DNA of 64,000 nucleotides from Salinisphaera japonica YTM-1 (lineage in GTDB: Bacteria; Pseudomonadota; Gammaproteobacteria; Nevskiales; Salinisphaeraceae): NCBI RefSeq assembly GCF_003788585.1, contig NZ_AYKG01000067.1, forward strand, positions 1 through 64,000, written 5' to 3'. Position 1 is the stretch's first letter, and each line of letters opens with the position of its first letter. The position numbers were made by a program, and so were the translations under genes. Of the stretch, positions 43,235-52,384 are shown piece after piece. The notes below the pieces were generated by a model. It was not told the origin of the DNA. It made no database searches and worked only from the letters and a program-made list of their open reading frames with translations.

Positions 43235-43702
43235 ATGAGCACGGATCTCTCGTCAATGCGACACCGCACATCCTGGGTGTTGGGGATCGGTCTGCGAGCG
43301 CAATGTCCGCCGGATGATCTGATCAGCCTGGTCACTCGAATCACCGCCGATCACGGGCTGGCGATGACGGATCTGGCCGGCATTGCCACCTGGCAGGCCC
43401 GTATCAAAGCCCCCGCGATTCACGCGCTGGCTGCGTCTCTGGATTGCTCGATCGTCGGACTGGAACGCCCCGAGCTGGCACGCGTCGGCCCGCGTGTGCT
43501 GACCCGCTCGCCGCGCCTGCGGGCCCTGATCGGTATCGATAGCGTGGCCGAGGCGGCCGCACTTGTGCTGGCCGATCGCCTGGCCGGCGGGCAGCCCGGC
43601 GCGCTGGCGGGTCCGCGCCGGCAGACCGATCTCGCCACGGCGGCTTTGGCGACCTGCGCAACCGACTGGGCAATCGATAACGTAAACTACCCACTGGATT
43701 GA
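43235..43702 (+). CDS. cobE: CobE-like (CbiG C-terminal) cobalamin protein
   Basis: This 155-residue protein resembles the C-terminal domain of CbiG: VLGIGLRAQCPPDDLISLV near the start and CSIVGLERPELARV in the middle. In aerobic producers CobE is required but its reaction is uncertain. ATG 43235 has CGGAGG 4 bases before it; longer frames run into the riboswitch and were rejected. It is the first gene of the plus-strand cobE-cobA-cbiD set, divergent from cbtB, so it may have its own promoter inside the riboswitch region. Confidence 0.85.
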   Translation: MSTDLSSMRHRTSWVLGIGLRAQCPPDDLISLVTRITADHGLAMTDLAGIATWQARIKAPAIHALAASLDCSIVGLERPELARVGPRVLTRSPRLRALIGIDSVAEAAALVLADRLAGGQPGALAGPRRQTDLATAALATCATDWAIDNVNYPLD

Positions 43703-43716
43703 TCGTATCGTCTTGC

Positions 43717-44892
43717 ATGCAGGGTGTGACTCTACGACTGACCGGCGGGGATCGAGCGGCGCTTGTGGTCGGTGCCTCGGCCAAGGCAATGGCCGCGGTG
43801 GCCACGCTGCGCGGGGCCGGCATGCCGGTTCGGCTGTGTGCGACGCGCAGGCCGCCGGATCCGACCGGTTTGACCGATCATAGCGATGTGGACTGGTGTG
43901 CGCGGGCGTTTACCACGGACGATATTCGAGCCGCACGGCTTGTCATTGCCGCCGATGATGAGGCGGCCGTGAACACCCGCGTGCGCGATGCGGCACGTCG
44001 CGCCGACAAACTCTTTCTGGATGCCACCACGGGCCTTGGCGACTTTGAGCTTCTGGATACCGGCCACGACGATCAAAAGCGCGATGATCTCTGGCAACAC
44101 GCCCAGGTGTGTCTCGTCGGTGCGGGCCCCGGCGATCCGGGCCTGCTCACGCTCGACGGGCGCCAGGCGCTGGCCGGCTGTGACGTGGTGCTCTATGACC
44201 GGCTGGTCGCCCCGGCCCTGCTGGATTTTGCCCCGGCCGGTGCCACGCGTCGTTTCGTGGGCAAGCAGCGCGACAATCATCACATGCGTCAATCCGCGCT
44301 CAATGCCCTGATGATCGAGTTGGCCGGTCAGGGCCAGCGCGTGGTGCGGCTCAAGGGCGGTGATCCGTTCGTGTTCGGGCGTGGCGGCGAGGAGCTCATT
44401 GACCTGGCCCGGGCCGGTATCGCCACCCGTGTGATTCCCGGCATCACCGCGGGATCAGGCTGTGCCACCTATGCCGATATCCCGCTGACCCATCGCGGCG
44501 TGGCGGCCAGCGTGCAGTTTCTCACGGCCCACGGCCGCGACGGCGAGCTGGATCATGACTGGACCTCGTTGGTGCGCGGTGGCCATACGCTGGTGGTCTA
44601 CATGGGGGTGATGGCGCTCGAGAACCTGTGCCCGGCCCTGACCCGCCACGGCATGCAACGCGATACGCCGGCCGCGCTCATCGAGCGCGGCACCACGCCT
44701 GAACAGCGCGTGCTGACCGGCACGGTGAGCACCCTGCCCGGCATCGCGGCCCGGCACACCGTGACGCCGCCCGCGGTTCTGATCGTGGGGGATGTGGTCA
44801 ACCTGCGCGGCGTGATCGGCCAGGCCCGCCTGATCGAAAGCGCGGACCAGACAGCGCGCGCGCCGGGCTCGCCCCGCGCCTACGGGATTTGA
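43717..44892 (+). CDS. cobA: Uroporphyrinogen-III C-methyltransferase with precorrin-2 dehydrogenase-like domain
   Basis: This 391-residue protein has an N-terminal Rossmann-like domain (ALVVGASAKAMAAVATLRGAG) of the SirC/CysG type, without the middle part that completes CysG. The C-terminal SUMT domain shows LVGAGPGDPGLLTL (about residue 130), VRLKGGDPFVFGRGGEE (about 205) and YMGVMAL. It makes precorrin-2 from uroporphyrinogen III with two SAM. Given the locus, the product feeds CobI. Start ATG 43717; a TTG at 43699 overlapping cobE is possible. Confidence 0.88.
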   Translation: MQGVTLRLTGGDRAALVVGASAKAMAAVATLRGAGMPVRLCATRRPPDPTGLTDHSDVDWCARAFTTDDIRAARLVIAADDEAAVNTRVRDAARRADKLFLDATTGLGDFELLDTGHDDQKRDDLWQHAQVCLVGAGPGDPGLLTLDGRQALAGCDVVLYDRLVAPALLDFAPAGATRRFVGKQRDNHHMRQSALNALMIELAGQGQRVVRLKGGDPFVFGRGGEELIDLARAGIATRVIPGITAGSGCATYADIPLTHRGVAASVQFLTAHGRDGELDHDWTSLVRGGHTLVVYMGVMALENLCPALTRHGMQRDTPAALIERGTTPEQRVLTGTVSTLPGIAARHTVTPPAVLIVGDVVNLRGVIGQARLIESADQTARAPGSPRAYGI

Positions 44893-44947
44893 TGCGCCGG
44901 GCGGTGATTTGGGCGATCACCCGGGCGATGGCCGGCGCCGGGCATCG

Positions 44948-46060
44948 ATGAAACAGCCCGCGGCACCCACTGGTGATATCAAACGCCTGCGTACGGGGTG
45001 GACGACCGGGGCCACGGCCACGGCAGCGGCCGTGGCCTCGGCCTATCGCCTGCTGGCCAACGAGGCGTTGAGTCAAGTGCATCTGTGGCTGCCCAAGAAT
45101 CGCGAAACCGATCTGGCCGTACACGACCAGCGTGTCTGCGATGACGGCACCACCGTTGAGACCGGGTGTATCAAGGACGCCGGCGATGACCCGGACGCCA
45201 CCCACGGGGCACGAGTATGGGTGCGAGTCGCCCGTCGGAATGCCCCGGGCGTGATCTTTCATGCCGGAGCCGGTGTGGGCACGGTCACCCGCGACGGCCT
45301 GGCCTTGCCCGTCGGCGAGCCGGCGATCAACCCCATGCCGCGCCGGATGATCGTCGAACACCTGGCCCGTGCGGCCACGCATCTGGATTATCACGGCGGG
45401 TTCGATGTCACCGTCGGTATCGACGACGGCGCGCGAATCGCCGAAAAGACCATGAACGCACGCCTGGGTATTCTCGGTGGCCTGTCGATACTCGGCACCA
45501 CCGGCGTGGTGCGCCCGTTTTCCTGTGCGGCCTATATCGCCTCGATTCATCAGGCGATCGATGTCGCCCGAGCCAACGCGGTGCCCCATCTGGCGGCCTG
45601 TACCGGCGCCACCAGCGAGCGCGTGGCCCAGGAACTCTTCGCCCTGCCCGACATGGCGCTCATCGAGATGGGCGATTTTGCCGGGGCGGTATTGAAATAT
45701 CTGCGCCGCCACCCGGTCGAGCGGCTGTCGTTGGTGGGCGGCTTCGGCAAGTTCTCGAAGCTGGCCACCGGCCGGCTGGATCTGCACAGCCGGCGCGGCG
45801 GTATCGATTTCGACTGGCTGGCCGGCCTGGCCACCGAGGCCGATACGGCCACCCGAGACGCCATGCGCGTGGCCAACACCAGCCTGGCCGCGCTGGCGAT
45901 CGCCCGGCACGCCGGTATTCCGCTGGCCGAGCGGGTTGCGGCCGCGGTCTGGCAGGTCGCGGCGCGTTATCTGCCGGCCACGACCGCGCTCGAGATCGTG
46001 CTCATCGACAAACCCGGCAACGTGCTGGCCCGCGCCAGCCGCGGCGAAATGCCCGGTTAA
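44948..46060 (+). CDS. cbiD: Cobalt-precorrin-5B C1-methyltransferase CbiD
   Basis: This 370-residue enzyme methylates C-1 of the macrocycle. The N-terminus RTGWTTGATATAAAVAS, the central GGFDVTVGIDDGARIAEKTMN and ILGGLSILGTTGVVRPFS, and GGFGKFSKLATG are characteristic. Aerobic producers of the Pseudomonas type use CbiD in place of CobF; no cobF is seen here. Start ATG 44948; TTG 44909 is in frame but unlikely. Its 3' end overlaps cobM, which converges on it. Confidence 0.92.
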   Translation: MKQPAAPTGDIKRLRTGWTTGATATAAAVASAYRLLANEALSQVHLWLPKNRETDLAVHDQRVCDDGTTVETGCIKDAGDDPDATHGARVWVRVARRNAPGVIFHAGAGVGTVTRDGLALPVGEPAINPMPRRMIVEHLARAATHLDYHGGFDVTVGIDDGARIAEKTMNARLGILGGLSILGTTGVVRPFSCAAYIASIHQAIDVARANAVPHLAACTGATSERVAQELFALPDMALIEMGDFAGAVLKYLRRHPVERLSLVGGFGKFSKLATGRLDLHSRRGGIDFDWLAGLATEADTATRDAMRVANTSLAALAIARHAGIPLAERVAAAVWQVAARYLPATTALEIVLIDKPGNVLARASRGEMPG

Positions 46061-46845
46061 ACGTCGCTGCCACGGTCCTGATCGGCCCAGCGGTACTGGC
46101 TGATATGCGTGGGGTCATACAGCGCGCTTCGCCGCAGCACGCCGTCGTCGTGCTGTCCCAGCACGGGGCCCACGAAGATGATCGCGCTGCGCCGTGCGGG
46201 CAATGTCCGTGCGGCCTCTACCAGCTCGGCCAGCGGGGCCCGCACGATCCGTTCGTTGGGCCAGGAGGCTCTTTGAACGATCGCGGCCGGGCAATCCCTG
46301 TCGTAATAGCCGCCCAGGTGTTCCACCACATCGGCCACGACCGCCAACGACAGATGAATTGCCAGGGTGGTGCCCGTCGCGGCGAACCGCGCCAGCGTCT
46401 CGCCGGCCGGCATGGCCGAGGCACGGCCCTGGGTTCGGGTGATGACCAGTGACTGGCCCAGCTCGGGCACGGTCAGCTCTTGGCCGAGCGCCGCCGCAGC
46501 CGCTGAAAACGCCGGCACGCCGGGCGTCAGAATATAGGCGATACCGGCCGCCCGGAGTGCGGCCAGCTGCTCGGCCAGCGCGCTGTAGATCGAAAGATCA
46601 CCCGAGTGCAGCCGCGCGACATCGTGGCCCTCGCGCGTGGCTCGCGCCATATGGTCGACGATATCGGCAAGCGCCATGCCGGCGGTGTTGATACAGGGCA
46701 CGCCGGGCGGCACGTGCGCCAGAATCGCTTGCGGAATCAGCGAGCCGGCATACAGACACAGGCCACAGCCGGCCAGCTGATCCCGCCCACGCAGGGTCAA
46801 TAGATCGGCCGCGCCCGGCCCGGCCCCGATGAAATACACCGTCAT
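46057..46845 (-). CDS. cobM: Precorrin-4 C11-methyltransferase CobM
   Basis: This 262-residue SAM-dependent enzyme has the tetrapyrrole methylase fold: VYFIGAGPGAADLLTLRG at the N-terminus, LHSGDLSIYSALAEQL (about residue 80) and GVPAFSAAAAALGQELTVPE (about 110), the CobM/CbiF pattern. Its ATG overlaps the cobL stop (ATGA), so it is coupled to cobL. It converges with cbiD with a four-base overlap. Confidence 0.92.
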   Translation of the reverse strand: MTVYFIGAGPGAADLLTLRGRDQLAGCGLCLYAGSLIPQAILAHVPPGVPCINTAGMALADIVDHMARATREGHDVARLHSGDLSIYSALAEQLAALRAAGIAYILTPGVPAFSAAAAALGQELTVPELGQSLVITRTQGRASAMPAGETLARFAATGTTLAIHLSLAVVADVVEHLGGYYDRDCPAAIVQRASWPNERIVRAPLAELVEAARTLPARRSAIIFVGPVLGQHDDGVLRRSALYDPTHISQYRWADQDRGSDV

Positions 46846-48104
46846 TTGACTGCTTCCTCGGCCTGGCTCGACCAGATGACGATCGGCCGCTGGGCCTGCC
46901 AGCCGGTGAACGTGCCCAGCGGCGCGCTGCGGGCAATGGCCACGTGGCGCAGCGTACCGCCCCAGCGGGCATGCGCGGCCAGCAGGATCGCCTCGCCCTC
47001 GAGCGTCACGCTGGTGGCCACCAGCCGGCCGCGCGGGCCAAGACGGGCCATGCAGGTATCGACAAGCCCCGGCGTGGTCAGCCCGCCGCCGATGAAGATT
47101 GCCTCGGGGACTTCGTCCAGATCAGCCACCACCTCGGCAGCCGCACCGGTGCGAAGCCGAAGACGCCCCGCGCCGAGTGCGGCGGCTTTTGATTCGATCG
47201 CAGCGGCCCGATCCGCGCGAATCTCGACCGCGGTGGCCTGATTGCGCGCATCGGCCAGCAGCCATTCGATACCGATCGCCCCGGAGCCGGCGCCGATATC
47301 CCAGAGTGTTTCGCCGGTCGCGGGGGCCAACAGGCCGATAACGATCGCCCGGATCTCGCGCTTGGTGATCTGGCCGCAATCGGTGAACCAATCCTCGGCG
47401 CGGCCGGGTGAGCGCCCAAGCACGCGCGTGGTGGGGGCGGCGACACAGTCCACGCCGACCACGTTGAGATCGGGCGTGTCGCCGGCCGGCCAGGCGTCGG
47501 CCCGTGCCGAGGCGCGCGTCTCGTCGGCCCCGCCCAGATGAGACACCACGGTCAGCTGCGAGGCACCAAAGCCGCGCTCGGTAAGCAGCCGGGCCAGCGC
47601 GGCCGGCGTGCTGCCATCCCAGGACAGAACGAGCAGGCGTGCCCGATCAGCCAGAGCCGGCACCACGTCGGTCAAGGCCCGGCCATGGACCGAGAGACAA
47701 TCGACGTATTGCAACGTCCAGCCCAGGCGTGCCGCGGCCAGAGAAAACGCCGACGGCTGGGGCCAGGCCTGTATTTCCGTGGCCGTGACCAGGCGCGACA
47801 GGCTGGCCCCGGCGCCGAACCAGAACGGGTCCCCCGTGGCCAGCACAACGACCGGATGGCCGCGATATGCCAGAATCATCGACAGCCCGGCCGTGAACGG
47901 CTGGGGCCAGGCCGTGCGGGCACCCACGACCTCGCCCGGCAGCATGGCCAGGTGGCGCTCGCCGCCCACGATCAACTCGGCGTCCAGAAGCGCTTGACGC
48001 GCCGGGGCGCCCAGCTCGTGCCAGCCGCCCAGCCCGATGCCGACGATCGACAACCAGGGCGTTTTCGAGCGTGTTTCTATCGCCCCGTTTTCACTGGACA
48101 CCAT
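46842..48104 (-). CDS. cobL: Precorrin-6Y C5,15-methyltransferase (decarboxylating) CobL
   Basis: This 420-residue protein fuses a CbiE-type methylase (SIVGIGLGGWHELGAPARQALL) to a CbiT-type Rossmann methylase (GETLWDIGAGSGAIGIEWLL, about residue 255). It methylates C-5 and C-15 and removes the acetate carboxyl. ATG 48104 overlaps the cobK start codon on the other strand; the neighbouring GTG at 48101 has GGAGG at a better spacing of 5 and may be the true start. The longer frame upstream is a shadow of cobK. Confidence 0.92.
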   Translation of the reverse strand: MVSSENGAIETRSKTPWLSIVGIGLGGWHELGAPARQALLDAELIVGGERHLAMLPGEVVGARTAWPQPFTAGLSMILAYRGHPVVVLATGDPFWFGAGASLSRLVTATEIQAWPQPSAFSLAAARLGWTLQYVDCLSVHGRALTDVVPALADRARLLVLSWDGSTPAALARLLTERGFGASQLTVVSHLGGADETRASARADAWPAGDTPDLNVVGVDCVAAPTTRVLGRSPGRAEDWFTDCGQITKREIRAIVIGLLAPATGETLWDIGAGSGAIGIEWLLADARNQATAVEIRADRAAAIESKAAALGAGRLRLRTGAAAEVVADLDEVPEAIFIGGGLTTPGLVDTCMARLGPRGRLVATSVTLEGEAILLAAHARWGGTLRHVAIARSAPLGTFTGWQAQRPIVIWSSQAEEAVK

Positions 48105-48867
48105 GGCCTCCAACGACAAGCCCGTGATCAATCTGCTGGTGCTTGGCGGCACCCTGGAAGCCCGCCGGCTTTGTGATGCACTGGCCGAGCGCAACGATTG
48201 CCGAGCCATACTGTCGCTTGCCGGTGCCACGCGCCGGCCCGTGCCGGCGCCGATCGCCACGCGGCGCGGCGGGTTTGGCGGGGTCAATGGGCTCGTGGCG
48301 TATCTGCGCACCGAATCGATCGCTCTCGTGATTGATGCCACCCACCCCTTTGCATCCACGATGTCGGCGCACGCCGGCGACGCGGCCCGGATCGTGGGCG
48401 TCCCGCTGTGGCGTTTGACGCGCCCGGCCTGGATGGCCGAAACGGGCATGCGCTGGCACTCGGTGCCCGATGCCCGGACCGCGGCCGCCGCACTCGGCGA
48501 CTATGGCCGGCATGTGTTTCTGACCGTGGGCGCACGCTCGCTGGCCCCGTTTGCCGATGTGGCCGACAAGCATTGGGTGATCCGCAGCATCGAGGCCCCG
48601 CCGGCCACCCCGGTCTTCTCGCCGGCGAGCGTCATCCGGGCCCGCCCGCCTTTCACCGAGACCGATGAATATCGTCTTATGCAGGATTACGGCGTGGATG
48701 TGCTGGTCACCAAGAACAGCGGCGCGCCGATGCTTGAAACCAAGCTGGCCGCAGCACATGCCCTGAATGTACCGGTCGTGATGATCGAACGCCCGGTGCT
48801 GGCCGCGGCCGATCGGGTATTCGACGCGCCGGGTGCGGTGATAACGGCCCTGGACGCGCATCAATAA
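48103..48867 (+). CDS. cobK: Precorrin-6A reductase CobK
   Basis: This 254-residue NAD(P)H-dependent enzyme reduces precorrin-6A. The N-terminal Rossmann motif is VINLLVLGGTLEARRLCDAL; LVIDATHPFASTMSAHAGDA (about residue 75) and DVLVTKNSGAPMLETKL (about 205) are CobK signatures. It is the only plus-strand gene between minus-strand cobL and cobJ. No ribosome-binding site is evident at ATG 48103. Its 3' end overlaps cobJ by seven bases. Confidence 0.92.
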   Translation: MASNDKPVINLLVLGGTLEARRLCDALAERNDCRAILSLAGATRRPVPAPIATRRGGFGGVNGLVAYLRTESIALVIDATHPFASTMSAHAGDAARIVGVPLWRLTRPAWMAETGMRWHSVPDARTAAAALGDYGRHVFLTVGARSLAPFADVADKHWVIRSIEAPPATPVFSPASVIRARPPFTETDEYRLMQDYGVDVLVTKNSGAPMLETKLAAAHALNVPVVMIERPVLAAADRVFDAPGAVITALDAHQ

Positions 48868-49637
48868 TCGGCCGGATAAACCCGCGGCGTGTATGCCCGG
48901 GGCCCGTTGGCGGTCGCGATGACCCGTGTGGTGCTCGCGCCAACGATCACGAGGCTGCGCATATCAGCCTGCGCCGGGACGACGCGGGCCAGATCGGTGA
49001 TGCACAGATCGGCGTCCGGCCGGCCGATGGCGCTGCCGACGATGACCGGCGTGGATTCTGTTCGGTAGCCGCGAAGGATATCCAGGGCCGCGCCCAGCTG
49101 CCAGGGCCGTGCCCGGGAGATCGGGTTATAGAACGCCACGGCGAAATCGCCGGCGCCCACGGCGTGCAGGCGCTGCTCGATCAGTGACCAGGGCTTCAAG
49201 TTGTCCGATAACGAGATCACACAGAAATCGTTGCCCAGCGGCGCCCCGGCAGCGGCCGCGACAGCCTGAATGGCCGAAACGCCGGGCGCGATATGGATCG
49301 CGACACCGGCCCAGCGCGTGTGATCGGCTCGCTCGAGTGCTTCCCACACGGCCGCGGCCATGCCATAGATGCCGGGATCCCCGCCGGACACCACGGCGAC
49401 CCGTGCCCCATCGGCGGCCAGATCCAGCGCGTGGGCTGCGCGCTGTAACTCGTAGCGGTTATCCGAGGCATGCACACGCTGGGTTGCACCGGCCAGGCGA
49501 GCGACATACGGGCCATAGCCCACGAGATCCGTGGCGCGGGCCGCCAGCGCGGATGTTTCCGGCGTCAGCCAGTCGCTCGTGCCCGGCCCGGTGCCGATCA
49601 CGGCCAACCAGGCGTCGTCGTCGTGCGCCGCGCTCAT
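48861..49637 (-). CDS. cobJ: Precorrin-3B C17-methyltransferase CobJ
   Basis: This 258-residue SAM enzyme contracts the ring while methylating C-17. It shows AVIGTGPGTSDWLTPETSAL at the N-terminus, VVSGGDPGIYGMAAAVWEAL (about residue 85) and PGVSAIQAVAAAAGAPLGND (about 115). ATG 49637 overlaps the cobI stop (ATGA); the longer frame upstream lies over cobI and was rejected. Confidence 0.93.
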   Translation of the reverse strand: MSAAHDDDAWLAVIGTGPGTSDWLTPETSALAARATDLVGYGPYVARLAGATQRVHASDNRYELQRAAHALDLAADGARVAVVSGGDPGIYGMAAAVWEALERADHTRWAGVAIHIAPGVSAIQAVAAAAGAPLGNDFCVISLSDNLKPWSLIEQRLHAVGAGDFAVAFYNPISRARPWQLGAALDILRGYRTESTPVIVGSAIGRPDADLCITDLARVVPAQADMRSLVIVGASTTRVIATANGPRAYTPRVYPADY

Positions 49638-50386
49638 ACCCGCCGCCCCGTGCCCGGCATTAGAATCATCGAGAAATACGGGGCCTTGTCGACCGGGGCG
49701 TCGGCCAGGCGCATGACCCGCTCGGCGCCCTGGCTGGCCCGCTCGACGTACCAGGCCCGGTCGAGGGCATCGAGGGCTGTAAGTGCGGCACGAATACGCC
49801 CCAGATTGCGCCCGACCTTCATCACCACCGCGGCCTGGGCGCTCGCAAGCGCTTGATGCAGTTCGGCATCCGGCAATGTACCGGGAATCACCGAGAGGAC
49901 GTCGTCGCGCATGGTGATGGGCCGCGGCAACAGCGCCGCCCCGGCCAGCATTGCCGGCACGCCGGGAATTACCTCGCAGGGCAGACGCTCGCGCAGCCGG
50001 AGAAACAGGTGCATGAACGAGCCGTAGAAGAACGGATCCCCTTCGGAAAGCACGGCCACCGAGCGCCCGGCCGTGACGTGCGCGGCCACGGCCTCGGCCG
50101 AGTGATCGAAAAAGGCCTCGATACAGTCGCAATAGGCCGCGGTGTCATGCGCCAGTTCGGTCGTTACGGGATAGGCCATGGGCAGCATGACGTGATCCGC
50201 GCGCAGATACGGCTGCATGGTGGCCAGCGCGTTGCCCCGCCCGGCGTGTTTACAGAAATAAGCCACGACGGGTGCCGTCTCGAGTGCGCGTAGCGCCTTG
50301 ACGGTGACCAGTTCAGGATCGCCCGGGCCGGTGCCCACGCCGTACAAGATGGCCGATGATGTCGGATGCGATATGGGCTGGCTCAC
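49634..50386 (-). CDS. cobI: Precorrin-2 C20-methyltransferase CobI
   Basis: This 250-residue SAM enzyme methylates C-20 of precorrin-2. Motifs: LYGVGTGPGDPELVTVKALR at the N-terminus, VAVLSEGDPFFYGSFMHLF (about residue 110) and CEVIPGVPAMLAGAALL (about 135). It is coupled to cobH upstream and cobJ downstream by four-base overlaps. Confidence 0.93.
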   Translation of the reverse strand: MSQPISHPTSSAILYGVGTGPGDPELVTVKALRALETAPVVAYFCKHAGRGNALATMQPYLRADHVMLPMAYPVTTELAHDTAAYCDCIEAFFDHSAEAVAAHVTAGRSVAVLSEGDPFFYGSFMHLFLRLRERLPCEVIPGVPAMLAGAALLPRPITMRDDVLSVIPGTLPDAELHQALASAQAAVVMKVGRNLGRIRAALTALDALDRAWYVERASQGAERVMRLADAPVDKAPYFSMILMPGTGRRV

Positions 50387-51027
50387 AGGCTGTCACTTGC
50401 CAGGGCGTTGAGCGCTGAGGCGGTGATGGCGCTGCCGCCACGCCGGCCGAACACGCTCAGCCACTCAAGGCCGTGGGTATTGGCCGCCAGTGCCTGCTTG
50501 CTTTCGATGGCGCCGACGAAGCCGACCGGTATGCCCACGATCGCGGCCGGACGCGGCGCACCGGCGGCAATCAGATCCAGCAGATGAAAAAGTGCTGTCG
50601 GCGCGTTACCGATGGCCACGACCGCGCCGGCCATGCGATCCCCCCACAGCTCGAGCGCCGCCGCCGAGCGGGTGTTGCCGATACGCTGGGCAAGCGCTGG
50701 CGTGGCCGGATCTCGCAGGGTGCAGATGACTTCGTTATCGGCCGGCAGACGCTTGCGGGTGACCCCGCGGGCCAGCATTTCGCTATCCACGAGAATCGGC
50801 GCCCCGGCCCGCAGTGCCTGGCGGGCGGCCTGGCCGACGTGCTCGGAGTAGCCGATATCCGCGGCCAGATCGATCTGGCCACAGCCATGAATCATGCGCA
50901 CGGCAACATCCTGCAGATCAGCCGGGAAACGCGCCAGATCGGCCTCGGCCTGGATGATGGCAAAAGAGCGCTCATAGATGGCGCGGCCGTCGCGGATATA
51001 GTCGTGTGGCATCACGGGATCGGTCAC
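50383..51027 (-). CDS. cobH: Precorrin-8X methylmutase CobH
   Basis: This 214-residue enzyme moves a methyl group from C-11 to C-12 to give hydrogenobyrinate. It shows YIRDGRAIYERSFAIIQAE, DVAVRMIHGCGQIDLA with the key His (about residue 49) and GNAPTALFHLLDLI (about 150). It is coupled to cobI and lies 27 bases after cobG on the same strand. Confidence 0.94.
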   Translation of the reverse strand: MTDPVMPHDYIRDGRAIYERSFAIIQAEADLARFPADLQDVAVRMIHGCGQIDLAADIGYSEHVGQAARQALRAGAPILVDSEMLARGVTRKRLPADNEVICTLRDPATPALAQRIGNTRSAAALELWGDRMAGAVVAIGNAPTALFHLLDLIAAGAPRPAAIVGIPVGFVGAIESKQALAANTHGLEWLSVFGRRGGSAITASALNALASDSL

Positions 51028-51054
51028 CGGTATCAGACTCTCTTTTCGTTGAAA

Positions 51055-52287
51055 TCAGCGCTCGCCGGCCTGGCCGGCGCGTCGGGTCAGCGCGTGGCCG
51101 GCCTCGGCCAGCGTAAGGCCGGTTGCCTGCGGCGCGTCACCGGGCGCCCCGCCACGGATCAGATCATAGCGCCCGTCGCGCCCGACAAGCGTGGCGCTAC
51201 TGGCCGCCCGCCGGGCACAGCCCTTGGCACACCCCGAAACATGCAGGCCGCGACGAGCCATCTCCGGGGCCCGGGCGGCCAGCGCCAGTGCATCGGCGCG
51301 GGTATCGGTACTGGCCCAGCGACAGCCGACCTGGCCGATACATGCGCTCAAGCCGTTTCTGGGATCGGCATCATCATCGATTGCCTCGTGTTGATACAAG
51401 CGCTGGCGCGCAAGCCACGCTTGTTTGGGCAGCACCAGACGTCGATCCGGCAACAGGCCGATCGACCCGTTGTCGATGATTTCGGCCAGTACTGCCAGGG
51501 CCTTGATCGACAGCACGCCAAAGACGAAACGAACCCGCCAGCCCAGCGCGGCATCATACCCCAGCCCGGCCAGGGGCTCGGCGGCCGGGACAGGCGCGCC
51601 CACCGGCGTGTGCCCGGCCAGAAAATTCTGGAGCATCGTGCGGGGCAGGCCGCGCAGGCGTTCCGGGGTTGTATCCATCAATCGTTTTTTGATGATGCGG
51701 GCAGCGACATCCGCCACCGTATCAGCGCCGAGTTCGACGACCGGCGCGGCATCAAACCGCCCGCCGGCCAGGCCCAGCCGCCATCGCCCGTTGCCGATCG
51801 CATCCAGGCGTATATCGGCCGAGAGCGCGGGTGCGGCCAGCGGCCCGCCGCCGTCGATAACAATCAAGAACTTGTCGGCCAGGCGCTCAATACCGTCAAC
51901 ATGGGCCAGGCGATCACGCAGTGATTCATCCAGGCGATGCGCGCCGCGCTCGTCGCGGCGATCAGCCAGCACGAGCACGTCCGGCATATCGGCGGCCGGG
52001 CCACGCTCCAGCAGACCGGCCCGGCCGAGTTCGGCGATCGCGGCCTCGGGCTTGGCCACGCCGCGCAGCTCGAGCTTGGCCCGCCGGGTCACCATCACCC
52101 CGTTGGCGGCATGCCGACGGACAATCGGCACCAGCGCAGCCAGCTGCCCGGCCCTGATACGATTGTCGGGCAGGCGCAGACGGATCAACGCCCCATCGGC
52201 GGCCCACATGGGGCGTGCCCCCCGGGGGCACCAGCCGCGGACCGGCGAGCGTTCGTCAAGCGCGTTGGGAGGATGCGGCTTTGTCAT
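51055..52287 (-). CDS. cobG: Precorrin-3B synthase CobG
   Basis: This 410-residue oxygen-dependent enzyme belongs to the nitrite/sulfite reductase family. The ferredoxin-like half is seen in LRLPDNRIRAGQLAALV. Iron-sulfur ligands lie in CIGQVGCRWAS (about residue 310) and VSGCAKGCARRA (about 350). Its presence marks the aerobic route. Start ATG 52287; an earlier ATG at 52353 would run close to bluB and was not used. First gene of the cobG-cobH-cobI-cobJ run. Confidence 0.9.
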   Translation of the reverse strand: MTKPHPPNALDERSPVRGWCPRGARPMWAADGALIRLRLPDNRIRAGQLAALVPIVRRHAANGVMVTRRAKLELRGVAKPEAAIAELGRAGLLERGPAADMPDVLVLADRRDERGAHRLDESLRDRLAHVDGIERLADKFLIVIDGGGPLAAPALSADIRLDAIGNGRWRLGLAGGRFDAAPVVELGADTVADVAARIIKKRLMDTTPERLRGLPRTMLQNFLAGHTPVGAPVPAAEPLAGLGYDAALGWRVRFVFGVLSIKALAVLAEIIDNGSIGLLPDRRLVLPKQAWLARQRLYQHEAIDDDADPRNGLSACIGQVGCRWASTDTRADALALAARAPEMARRGLHVSGCAKGCARRAASSATLVGRDGRYDLIRGGAPGDAPQATGLTLAEAGHALTRRAGQAGER

Positions 52288-52384
52288 CACAAGGACGCGG
52301 CGTACCGGGCTCGGGAAAGCGGCAAGCCTTACAAAGGCGCCTGCAAGTTGCAACGGCTAGGTTTCGATTCAACAGCGTGTTGTT

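Noticed and set aside
50473-51924. 483-residue plus-strand frame opposite cobH and cobG
   Set aside because: Antisense shadow over two well-supported enzymes; composition typical of a mirrored high-GC frame.
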